Part shown: positions 45,032-56,100 of the stretch, piece by piece
Position numbering within the stretch: the first letter of the stretch is position 1
Layout of the letters: every line of letters begins with the position of its first letter
Assembly: GCA_018287875.1 (NCBI GenBank)
Contig: JAGVVL010000001.1
Coordinates: forward strand, 8,680,001-8,744,000
Source of the DNA: Nigrospora sphaerica
Lineage: Eukaryota; Ascomycota; Sordariomycetes; Amphisphaeriales; Apiosporaceae
Reading direction: 5' to 3'
Length of the DNA: 64,000 nt
Notes under the pieces: generated by a model
What the model was told of the DNA's origin: nothing
The model's input: the letters and a program-made list of their open reading frames with translations, nothing else
The model's database searches: none
Translations under genes and position numbers: made by a program

Positions 45032-46788
45032 ATGCAGGCCCAACCCCTCGGGCCGCCCTCTGTGAGCAACAGCAGCGCTCTGTCACCCCAATCCACCGGC
45101 CGCTCGACGGTGCGGGCGCCCGCCCACCAGGATAGAGACACCACGGAGACCAAGGCGTCCAAAGGCAAGAAGCTGGCGGTCGTCGGACGCTCCAACAGCA
45201 TGAACACGACGACGACCCAGGCGCCCACGATCCACACCCCGCACACGGGCGGCGACGAGTCGGACGGCGGCGAGAACCAGGGGGAGTACTTTGATCCCCA
45301 GCTCCCGCCCACGCCGACGGCGAACCAGTTCCTGAGCGCGCGCGGGCGTCCCATGTCCTTCTACGACATGAAGGAGCAGCAACAGCAGCAGAAGCAATCG
45401 AGGCCGAACCCCCTTGGGGAGCACCGGAGCTCGTGGCGCAGCGGCGAGACGAACTACGCCGACGTCATGGCCGCAAACCGCTTCAGCTACGGGATGCCCA
45501 ACCCGGGTCGCCCCGTCAACCCGAAGCGCCGGAGCCAGGGCGGCATGAGCGGCAACATGGAGCTCGACCTCTCGCCCATGCGGCTGCCGTGGACCATGTG
45601 GATGCAGACCGAGGCCAAGAACCTCTTCGTGGCCGGTCTGGGCGAGTGGGTCGGCACCACCATGTTCCTGTTCTTCGCCTTTGCCGGCACCCAGGTCGCC
45701 AACGCCGGCAGCAAGACGCCGGCCGAGGCCACCACGACCAACGCCACCGCCGGCTTCGACCCCGTCGTGATGCTGTACATTGCCCTCTCCTTTGGCTTCA
45801 GTCTCATGGTCAACGTCTGGATCTTCTTCCGCATCTCGGGTGGTCTTTTCAACCCCGCCGTAAGCATTGATGCCCCTCCCCGCCCCCTCCCGGCCGGTAC
45901 TGACGTGCTTTTCCCCGCCAGGTCACTTTTGCCTTGTGGGCCGTGGGCGCCGTGAACCCCAAGCGCGCCGTCGTCCTCGTCCTGAGCCAGATCGTCGGCA
46001 GCATCACGGCGTCGGGGCTGGTGCTCGCCATCTTCCCGACGGCGCTCAACGTGCGGACGACGCTCAGCGACGGCACGTCGCTCGTGCAGGGCCTCTTCAT
46101 CGAGGCGCTCATGACGTCGGAGCTCGTCTTCACCATTCTCATGCTGGCCAAGGAGAAGCACAAGTCGACCTTCATCGCGCCCGTGGGCATCGGCCTGGCC
46201 CTCTTCATCGCCGAGCTCGTCGGCGTCTACTACACGGGCGGCTCGCTGAACCCGGCCCGCAGCCTGGGGCCGTGCATCGTGACGCGGGCCTTCGACCCGG
46301 AGCACTGGATCTACTGGGTCGGGCCCTTCATCGGCGCCCTGCTCGCCATCCTGTTCTACAAGTTCATCAAGATCCTCGAGTACGAGATGGCCAACCCGGG
46401 CCAGGACGGCGACGACGAGAACGACCCGACCAAGAACCCCAACCACGAGCTGCGCGAGAAGCAGCGCGAGATGACGATGAAGATCCTCTCGTCGCTCGGC
46501 TTCGAGGGCGCGCCGGCGCACGCGGGCGCCCCCGGCCTGCGCCAGACCAGCCCCGAGCGCCAGGCCGAGGAGGGCACCCACTACGCCTCGTCGACGCTCG
46601 ACGGCGGCAGCGACCACGACCGCGCCGCCCGCGCCGCCTCGGGCTTCGCCCTGTCCACCGTCGCCTCCGTCAGCGACCACATGCACAGCCCCGTCCACGA
46701 CGACGGCACCCGGTCCTACACCTCGCACCACCGGCCCCACGACGTCCGCTCCGGCCGCACCTCGGTCCATGCCGACCGCGCTTCGTGA
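45032..46788 (+). CDS. Aquaporin (MIP family) with long cytoplasmic termini (2 exons, 564 aa)
   Basis: Exons are 45032-45859 and 45922-46788 with a 62-nt phase-0 intron that falls directly after the first NPA box (N274-P275-A276), so splicing completes FNPAVTF. The second box is N386-P387-A388-R389 (LNPARSLGP). Six membrane spans fit about residues 195-440. The protein should form a tetrameric water or small-solute channel in the plasma membrane or an internal membrane. The N-terminal about 190 residues are polar, Ser/Thr/Pro-rich with a Q5 run; the C-terminal about 120 residues are charged and Ser/His-rich. Both are far longer than in orthodox aquaporins (about 270 aa) but common in filamentous fungi. 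The boxes are unmodified NPA, which favours water over glycerol, though this is not decisive. The start context is CACCATGC. Confidence 0.93.
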
Positions 46789-48691
46789 AAACGGGCGCCG
46801 GCGCCCCCACGCCGCGCTTTTCCCCTTTGTCCCCTTTTCTGGTGTCTCCCCTCCCACCCGTAGAACTTTGGCGTTCCGGAGCGCGCTGCCGCCCCCTCGA
46901 GCCTGGCGCGGCCTGTTTTCCCCCTCCCTGTTTTCCGTTTCTCCGTTCGATACCGCCCCCCGTGTTTTCGCACGTTATACCCACTCGGCCGTGGGGGCTT
47001 GCCTAATAAAGAATGAATCGGCTTTGCAAAGTTCAAATCCCCGCCCGTCGTTGCTCGGGCGCCCATGCCTTTGTGATTTTGTCTTTCCCACTGACGTGTC
47101 GCTGACGGCCTTTCCTGCACGTCGCACGCGCCTCACTGCCCGCCTCTGATTTCTCGCCTCCGTAGTGTCTTCACCAGGGCTTCCTTGGCCTTTACGGGTC
47201 CCGGAATTCAAGGGCGCTGTGCCTGGGCGGAAGGCCGGACGCCTTCGCTTGGATAAAAGGCGCTCGCTAGGGTATAAGACGTCATCACTTGACGGCTAGA
47301 TGGCGCGTGTCCGGCCCGCCCACCTGCGTCTCGCTAACGCGCAACTGCTGCGCTTCAAGGTGTCTCGGGGGCCCCGTCGAAGTGGTCGGACCTGCAGTGG
47401 ACGTTGCACGTTTCGTAGTACAACGTCTCGGCCACCCGCCGCACCCCGTCGCGTCTTTGTACCGCTGTGTGTAGTGCGGCGCATCGCCCGGCTGTTTCGT
47501 CGTCGTCTGGTTATCGAGGCGATGGCTCTTTTCGCGGGGGAACACGCCTTTGTCCAGACGATTGCTGCCTATCAAGTACTTGCTTCAAATCGGTCCTGGG
47601 CCACACAGTTGCCATTCCTGACGGCTCTTCGGCCTCCCACTCTTCGGTTTCCAGCTTTTCCGTTCCGACCGTATTTGTTTGACTCGGCTATTTGGAAGAC
47701 GTATCGTTATTGTATTGCCTGATCGTCCGGCGGCCTCATACGCAGGTAAGTACCCTTTGCGTCCGACGAGACACTTCGGCGTGGTCTCTTCTCTGTACTC
47801 GACCGCTCCGCGTCGCTTGAGATCTGGCATCGGGAATGAGGGCAACGAAGGTGGACGATGACGGATGGGGCTCATTCAACATTCAACCTATTTTGGCTTT
47901 CGGCGCCGGAAACAAGCTCCGCTTCTAGGTGCAGGCACTAACGAATTGCTTCACTGAGACATGGTGGGCGACTCCGCCGTACTACATGGTTTCACCGTTG
48001 TCGCACCGACGTAGAAAGCGCGGCTGGTCGCTCGAACCCGAACACTGCGAGAATCCAGCCGGGAAACGGAGCCGGGACTGCGAAAGGGGATTGGGGCAAG
48101 TCCAAAAAGCCGGAAAAACCAAGGACGCCATGGCCCGCCGGGACCAGCGCCAGCACTGCGTTTCTGTACTGGTAGCCGGCGATCCGACCACCGGGGCCCG
48201 ACGATACCTGCGCCGGTTCGGTTACCGATGAAGTCGAGCAAGTCACAGCGCCGCCATCAAGAGTAAGGGGAAGTTGGATCTTGGATGTTTTTTTGTCTTT
48301 CCGCCCCAATGCCAGCAGGCGACCGGGCGGCTCTACTTCCTTTGGGCCCCGCGCGCCGTCTTTGCCCAACCGTTTCCCACCCACCCGAGCGACACTTCGT
48401 GAGCCGCCGGGCGCAATTGCGTTCTTCCGGCCTTCTGCTTTCTCCCCCCCATGCTTCGCGGGCACGGGTTCTCTCGTTCTCCAGATTGCTCGGGGGGGGC
48501 AAGAATCAGACCCTTTTGAAGGGGGTGGATCCAAGCCCCTCGGGGCTATCGAAAGCTCGGACGCGGCGTATTTCGGGATTCCCCCCCCCCCTTTCCCCGC
48601 CTCTCTGCCCCTCTTGGCACCCCCGGCGGTCGTGTCGGGGGAGGGGAAATGAAGACCACCCCGGCGCCCCTCGGCCCCTTCCCTCGCCCCT
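46789..48691. other. Convergent intergenic region between aquaporin and EBP
   Basis: 1.9 kb. It contains the aquaporin 3' UTR and, at the right end, the 3' end of the EBP gene. Frames such as 47300-47722 (+, 140 codons) have no recognisable family. Confidence 0.5.
47005..47010 (+). terminator. Polyadenylation-type signal AATAAA
   Basis: AATAAA about 217 nt after the aquaporin stop codon. It is the only exact copy close downstream and a reasonable 3'-end signal. Confidence 0.5.
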
Positions 48692-49538
48692 TTACGCCTT
48701 CCACTTGGCGGCGCGGGGGGAGCCGAGGGCGAAGGCGGCGTCGTCGGCAGCGGCGAGGGCGAGGGCGGCGGTGATGGCGCGGGCCGAGCGGGCGAGGAGG
48801 TAGAGGGGGATGACGACCCAGAAGGCGTTGGTGAGGACGTAGTAGCCGTAAAAGTAGTAGGCCTCGGGGCGCGAGTACTCGAGGCCGCGGCGGGCGGCGT
48901 CGTGCAGGCACGTGCCGTAGTACAGCACGACGCCGTAGAACTGGCCGAGGCTGACGACGGTCTGCAGCAGGTGCCGCGCCGGGTGCCGCGCCGCGATGGT
49001 CCACGCGATGACGAACGACAGCGGCCCCCAGCAAAACGCCGTCACGCCCTCCATGACGGTCACGAAGGCGTCCCGCGTCAGGTACCGCGAGTCCGACAGC
49101 GCGTACTCCTTCCACAGCTGCGACAGCACGCTGTTCGACGGCGCCACCGCGTTGCGCGCGAAGTGCCCTGGCCGAAGGCGAGTCAGCGCGAGGCCCCCGG
49201 GGAAAGACGGGGGTTCCGAGGCGGCGAGGGTTCATGGCGATCGGGGGGGACGAGGGGATTCAAGGTCAACCACCACACGCACCTTCGAGCACCAGATGGA
49301 TGCAGCCGCAGAGCACGAACCACATGCCGGCGGCGACGTCGCCGGACGGCAGCTTGGCGCGGCGGAGCACGGCGTAGGCGGGCACGAGGGCGGCGGCGCA
49401 GGCGGCGCCGAAGATGGCCAGCAGCGTCGGCGTCGACAGCGTGTTGGCCACGAAGCCCGGGAGCGCCACGCCCGGCGGGTAGTAGCGCTGCGCCGCCGCC
49501 GCGTCCGGCCCGGCCGGCACGGCACTCATCGAAGACAT
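48692..49538 (-). CDS. EBP-family (emopamil-binding) sterol delta8-delta7 isomerase-like protein (2 exons, 243 aa)
   Basis: Exons are 49538-49283 and 49167-48692; the 115-nt intron (GTGCGT, CTGAC, CCAG) is phase 1. ATG 49538 is used; ATG 49529 is equally possible. EBP enzymes are ER membrane proteins that shift the sterol B-ring double bond. The human catalytic residues H76, E80, E122, N193 and W196 have counterparts here: H81 and E85 (CIHLVLEG), E125 (VMEGVTAFCWGP), N199 and W202 (LTNAFWVVIP). Four to five hydrophobic spans are visible, and YYPPGVALPGF near the N-terminus is family-typical. Fungi usually rely on the unrelated Erg2 for this step, so this protein may act on other sterols or terpenoids; that part is inference. 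Confidence 0.9.
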
Positions 49539-51821
49539 GGAGGAGCTCGTGGGGGAAAAAGAAGGGCCGAGGGGGGAAACGGCCGCCGTCCTGGGCAAGG
49601 GGGGTTGCGCGTCAGAGTCAAGCGTACGTCGTCGAACGGGAAGGTCGTTGGGCCACACGCGCGCGCACACACATACACGATTTTGCTTTGCCCTGGGGGG
49701 GGGGGAGCGTCCGGGCGGTTCGTCTTATACCTTCAGCGCGGCTCGGACTCGGAGGGCGGAGACAAGGGGAGGGGGGGGAACGCCCGATCGAGGGGGTTTT
49801 TTCTTCCAATGGGCTTGGCTTGGGGTGGGAGCCGCGCGGCGGGTTCGGAAACACGGCCGTCCGGATCGTCCGAGGTTGGTTTTTTGTTCCCCTTCCCTCC
49901 TGGTCTTGATTCTTGCGGGGCTGCTACCACATTTTACCCCCTTTCGCACCCGTGGGACCGACCAGACGTGGGGAAGGAAAGGGGCGGGGGAGGACCCTTG
50001 GTCGATCCGTCCGCCGCACACACGACGGAAAAGGGACCAAGCTACCCCCCCTATTCCGGAAGCACCGCCCCAACCCTCAATGGGCACGAGGTGGTAAGGG
50101 GGAAGGGGGAGTAACCTTTTCGGCCGTCCGCGGCCCCTTGGATCCGGGAAAAAACGGCGCGGCGGTGAAGGAAAAGAAAGAGGGAAACAACCCCCCGACC
50201 GTCTCGACCTCGCGAACGGTGCCGACGTACGTGCGTCGGCCTCGGTTCCGTCGTTTTGGGCAAATGGCTGGTTGGTCTTTCGGGGCCCTCTTTCCGCGTG
50301 GGGTTGACGATGTGTTTTCCAAGCGGCGCGGGGAGGGGGGACGTTGTATTGTGGCCCTGTTACCCATGCACGGCCCCCCTCCCAATAACCCCCCCTCCCT
50401 CAACGGTCGACGGTGAGCCAACAAGCCGTTACCGACTCCTTATCCCAGCCCCACGTACATGCAGGTACGCCTCTATTTTTTCGGTTGGGGGCTGACGGGC
50501 GGGAAAGGGGGCGGTCGTGGCTGGACCGCCCCTGCGTCATGGACTTATAAAAGACCCAGGAGGTGCTGCCGCCTCCATTACTCGGTAACCCCTCCCTCCC
50601 TAGTTTACGGCCATATCCCCCCCACCACGACGACGCCCCCGGGGGGCGCGCGCGCCTTTTTGCGCCTGCGCTCTTCCCGTGCGACGCGAGGGGACCTGCG
50701 GTAGCGAGATTGACGGGCGCACAACGCTGTCGGGCTTGGCGCGACGGGCTGCCGAGCTGAGCGTGGCACATCATCTCGGGAACGGTTAGGGAAAGGGGGG
50801 GGGTTCTGTTTGCATGGTGCCAATTGTTCAATATCGGCTGTCGATATATTGAAACATGCACACAAACACACACTTACACGCACACACGCACACACACGCA
50901 CACGTCACGTCGCGCCGGCCAAAGGAACAGAGACGGAGAAATTTTAAAGTAGCAATCGGGGCCCGACGCCGGCCGTACCGGCGGCGGTCCCGTTTGATTT
51001 TTGCCGCCTCTGCCGGGGTCGGGTCTGGTGGCCCCAACGCCGGTACAGAGAGGTAGGTAGGTTGGGTTACACCCTGCTGGAAGATGAACCAAATTGCTTG
51101 GGAGATGATGCGGGAGCCCGGCCTCGCTTCTCCCCTGCACCCTGTTCTCCTGCTCGTTCCCCCCCCGCGCATCGTACAAAAGAGCCCTATCGTATCCCGG
51201 GACCCGTGTCCAGCCCCGGCAGTCTTCGTTCCCGTCCGCGGCCCTAATCTTCCTGTGACCCTCCCCTCCCGTGCCCTTCCAAACTCCGTCCGCCGTTTTC
51301 CCGGGAATAATAAATAATGCAAGAGTGGGTATATAGTGCGGAGCAATAGCCTATCGCCGGCGTCCCGTTGGGGGAAAGCCCATGGTCTCCCGTTTCCGTT
51401 TTGTGTTTGTGCGCGCCCGCCCGTGGTTTCCCGTCTTGCGATGGAAGCCGTGGTGATGTGTGTGTATGCGGTGGTGTAGGTGTGCTTTTTGGGTGCTTGG
51501 GGGTTCCCTCCCCGGCGCCCATCGCCCGAGCCCACTGCGTCTATTACAGAAAGAAGCGCAGAGCGTGTGTGACCAAGAGATGATAAAAAAAAAAAAAAAG
51601 TAGTGAAAGCCAGGGAACGCCGTGCCCAATGGTGGTTTTGCGCCGTGCCAAGCGATAGCGCCGTGAGCGAAGAGAACCCAAAAGCGAAAAGAGGCTAAAA
51701 AGTAGCCAAGAGGGTGGGAAGATGGCAGTCTAGTCGGCCCCGTGTCGAAATGTGTCGACGTCTAATTTGCCGGTTGTCGAAGAGGAAAAAAGGAGACAAA
51801 GGTCGCGCAAACGCGTAACTG
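49539..51821. other. Intergenic region upstream of EBP
   Basis: 2.3 kb holding the EBP promoter and the 3' UTR of the next minus-strand gene. It is low-complexity (G-rich runs, a CA array, an A15-type run near 51585-51599) and has no recognisable gene. Confidence 0.5.
50858..50904. repeat. CA microsatellite
   Basis: Imperfect (CA)n with ACG interruptions on the plus strand. Confidence 0.85.
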
Positions 51822-53166
51822 TTAAACAATGTCGGCCATCCAGCCAATCTCGTGGGCCAGGTCGCTCAGCCCGTGGGCCGACTCGGGCCGGGCGAGGAGC
51901 GGCAGGCCGTGGCCACCGCGCGCCACAAAGGCCGGCGAGCCCGCCGTGCGCGCCCCCTTGGCCGTCGTCGGCCGCTTGGCGTCGGTGCCCAGATGGGGCA
52001 GGCTGTAGTTGACGAAGGGCGTGGGCGCCTGGCGCAGGGGCAGCTCGTCGGCCCGCGGCCGCGTCGGGACGGGGCAGCGCCCGTGGGTCCGTGGCGGGTG
52101 GTAGTCGTCGTCCTCGTCGTTGGACTCGTCCACCGACGAGTAGTGGCCCGTATCCAGCGACGCCTCCGAGTCGGTGGGGCTCGAGACGGCCGACGACGTC
52201 GTCGAGCCCGAAAAGTGCGCGCTGGGGATATCGAGGGCGAACCCCACGAACGAGTTCCGGATCGCCATGGGCGAGTAGGGACCCTCCTCGGCGATGCGAT
52301 CCGGCACGATGGTCGTCGACGATTCGTTGCGGCACGCCGTGAGCAGGGGCGTCGACCGACTCCGCTTCACCGGCGGCGGCGACAGGAGCGTGTAGGGCTG
52401 GCTCTCCGAGTTGGCCGACGTGGCAAAGTTGTCGTCGTCCTCGTTCTCCTCGACGATCTGCTCGGGGATCGAGAGCCGCGGCGTGGCCTCGGCCGCGTGC
52501 GGCGTCTTGGGCCCGTCGTCGGATAGGAAGCGACGCAGCGACTCGGGCGACAGGTCGCGCGACCGGCTGCCCTCGGACGGCGTCGTGCTGCCCGTCCGCT
52601 CCTGGGGGCAGCTGGCGACGGAGCGGGCGTCCTCGGCGTCGTGGACCGTCGCGCCCCGGCCCCGGCTGGACGGCCGCAGCCCGAAGAAGCGGCGCGCCGA
52701 GACCCAGCGCGGCGAGGGCGACAGCGAACGCGTCGAGCGCTTCTGCCGCAGTTCGGGCGAAGGCTGCAGCTCGGGCGAAGGGCGCAGCTCGGGCGACGGG
52801 CGCAGCTCGGGCGAGGGCGACGAGCCGACACGGTTCAGGGGGCCCGGGTCCGAGGCCAAGGGGGCGGGCCGCGGCGTCGTGTACTTGTCCATGGGGTTCA
52901 TGGTCCGGTAGTCTGCAGAAGACATGAGGCTCATGGAAGCCGTCCTGGAGCGGGAGGGCTGTTCTATAGGCACCTCGAGCGTGTTGACTGTCTGGCCCGG
53001 CAGGTACGGGCAGGCCGTCGTCGTCGGCATGGCTGGGTCGAATGTCTCGGTGCCGCCGTCCACCTCATACTACACCGTCATTTCATCAGCACTGCCGAGA
53101 CCCAGGGGTGGGGGCATGGGGAATGGGGAATGGACCGCTTACATAGTAGTAATATGTCTGACCCAT
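51822..53166 (-). CDS. Low-complexity hypothetical protein with a mini first exon (423 aa)
   Basis: The long frame up to 53069 lacks an early ATG, but a 24-nt exon 53166-53143 (MGQTYYYY) followed by a 73-nt intron (GTAAGC to TGTAG) joins in phase 0 to YEVDGGTETFDPAMP. This gives a natural N-terminus; otherwise the first ATG is 53030. The residues that look most conserved are CPYLPGQTVNTLEVP near the N-terminus. The rest is polar and probably disordered: four RPSPEL-type repeats (about 85-110), many SP and RS words, an acidic patch (EENEDDD), and C-terminal LAHEIGWMADIV. There is no catalytic domain, signal peptide or membrane span. A regulatory or scaffold role would be a guess. EBP lies downstream on the same strand. 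Confidence 0.75.
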
Positions 53167-56100
53167 CCTCAGGCCGCCGCTTCGCTTCGGTTCCGGGCTG
53201 CTTTGCAGGCCGTCGCAGACAATGTCTTGGAAGCTATGGCAGCCACGCCACTGGCCGCGGTCCCGACGGGCGTCACGCTCCATTCTATGCGGCTTCGAGA
53301 AGTTGTCCCAAGATCCGAGGAGCTCTACCGACTGGACGGAGGGCTGCGTGTGTCTGTGGGGGGTGGGAGATGAGGTCAGCTTGCGCTCACTGTCTCACTC
53401 CGACTGGACATTGCCTAGTTTATAGACGCGGGTGCATGCCGGTGCTAGTCGTGCTCTTCTTTTTGCTTGCTGCAGGGACGGCTGCGAAGCGACGGCCTGA
53501 CGCAGACGCATTCCTGGCCTACGCAGTCGGACTTCCCAGCCCCCCCTCGTCCCACCCGGCGAGCAAAGGAAATTGCCATTACTGCTGCCGGCGCACGCGG
53601 CCGCCATGGGGGGGGGGGCGTATGGGCGCATGCATCACCCGACCACGTTGGCTCCCGACCGGGTCCAGCAGCGCAGAGCAGAAGCAAAAGGACAACAACG
53701 CGGCAGGACAGGGCACTTGCGACCTGGTGCTGCCGCTGCCGCTGCCGCCGCCAGCAGCTGACGGCATGGCCGGAGCCGGGATGGTGGCCCCCAAGGCAAT
53801 AATTGCGCTATCCGGCAGCTGCAGCCACGACATTGTTTGCTTCTGGCTAAAAGCTGCCTGCACCCGGCTCTACGGCTGACGTGCCCCCAGCCCCGGGTGT
53901 CCCCGGTCTTCCCGGCGCAGGGCTGAGCTGGCAATCTGGAAAGGGCGAGCAGGGGGCGCGGATCTGACCTTCTTTGCCTGCGTCTGCCGTGGCAGAGCAG
54001 CGCCCGCGCAAGGGACGGGGTTTTTGGGGGCGAGCCATCATCACCCTGCTGCCGGGAGTACCGATGCATGGCCGAGCTCGTAAAGCAAAAGACGGGCGGG
54101 TGGTCCGGGATGTGGGTAGAGTGCGACGAGGAAAAGAAAAAAAAGCAAGGGCCAGTAAGACAGCCGGATCGAGCGCCAGGCCCGGCAAGAAGCAAAAATC
54201 ACCGGCAATGAGCGAGTAATGAATGGGACTCACAGCAAGAAAGTGAAGAGAGTCGTCGAGGGATCCATTGCGAGGAACGGAAACGCCGTCGCGCGCGTCC
54301 GAGGGGGAAAAGGAAGATGGCCTGATATATGGGCGAAGATGCGTGCGCGCGCGCGCCAAAGGGCCGGCCGGCCTCGTTCGTGGAGCTGCGCTTCTGCAGG
54401 TTCGCGGGCAGCGTCGCAATGCAGAGGTAGCGTCGTCGAAACCGCTCGCCTTATTCCATGCGCATGTTTCAAAAAGCGCAGCGTTCAATAGCCTTTTTGC
54501 GAATCGGCGCCCCGGCTGGAATTACAGGATTGTCGGTTCGGCCAATGGAGCGTCGTTGCTTCCCGTGGGAAGCGCCGTGATGGGGGTTGTATGGGTGGCA
54601 AGCCGGCGCGCTGACTGGACGGCGCTTACACGCGCGAGGCCGGATGCAGGGTCCGGACGGAATGCTGGCCGTTGTAAGGTTCTGGCCACGCAACCAGCGT
54701 GTCGGGACCGGGGCAGGCTGAGTAAAACGACAACCCCAAAAGCATCAAGCCCAGGCGGGATCGGCTTTCGTGATGTCTCGCGAGGGGAGAAGGCGGCCAA
54801 CACCAAAAACCGCTACGGGCTGTACGTGGCGGCGGGCGCACGCGCTTTAGGCGTGGGCAAGACCGGGCAGGGGGCGTCGTCCTCGTCAGATTCGTAGCCC
54901 GTTGGTTCGTCGCTCCCCTCGTGAGCTGGCCGGGGGGAGGGCCGCTCGAGGTATTTCAATAACCACACGGCCTATGCAGGAGATTGGTTGCCCAGGGGGC
55001 CAGTGGTTCTTGACGAACCCGCCCGGGGGGTAGCCAATGGGTAGAGTCCGTCGAGGCTCCGTATAGGCGACTTTCATGCGCCGCTAGACGTCCTTGACGT
55101 CCCTAGAGGCTTAGCCGGCGCAAGTGGGACGCTGAATGAACTTGGTCGATCTCCGGTATCCAGTGTGGGCCCTGTTTGAGATGGGAAGGCTGTTGAGCAC
55201 GACTACGACTAGCCCCAGCGGTGGCGCCCGGACTCAAGCTGGGAGACGCCGGCGGGCGTGCGGGTTCCGGGTCGGGCTGGCTTCCAGACGCCTTCGATGG
55301 TGCCTTCGATGAACCGATTCGACTCACCGAGAGCGTGCTGCAGTCGTGAGGCTGAACACAATTTGGGTCACGACGGTTTCCAAGCCGGGCCTGACGCTGT
55401 GGGCCGGACGCTCGCCATATATTCACGAGTATGTTACGGCCGCCGTGGGGGAAAAGCAACCATGCCTAGTCCGCTATGGGCGCTTTAATGAAGGAGCGGG
55501 CCTTCAGCCGTACGACGACGCTGTAGCGCAAGCGGCGAAAAGCAACAACGACCACCCAGGGGCCAACCAGATGACCCAACGAGGACGTCGCTCTTAGGGG
55601 AGGCAGCAGAAGGGGGGGCGCGCGGGCTGTCGTGCTGTCGTGCCGGGCTACCTGGTCTCCTCTCCCTGTGGGAAGTCCCGTCGGGATGCGTCTGTGTTCC
55701 GGCAGGGGAGTTCGAATGCTGCCGACTTGTTCGGTGTGGAAATGTGCATGTATCCCCCGACTATCCCTCGAGCCAGTCAACAGGGCCCGCTGGACGGAGC
55801 CCTGCCCAGCGGCGGCATATCGTCATCGACCCCATGATGCTTCAGATTTTGGCTTCCCGCCGGGGGGGATCGCCAGCTCGTTCGAATGCAAAAGCACCGC
55901 TCGGCGGGCCACCATGGACCCGAGCTGTCGAGTAACGTGGGGGGCGCGAAAACCGCCACAAGAGGAGCAAGTCGATCAGCTGGCGATGACTGGCCTCGCA
56001 GCGCGCGTGTGCGTGTATGGCAGAGAACGCGTCGGAGGCACCGGTTGGGAGCCAATCAAAACATGGCTGGTCGGCAGGTTTCCCGGCCAGAAGAGGAGCC

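Noticed and set aside
47020..47045. GTTCAAATCC, resembling a tRNA T-loop
   Set aside because: The flanking bases do not form a 5-bp T-stem and no A-box lies at the right distance upstream.
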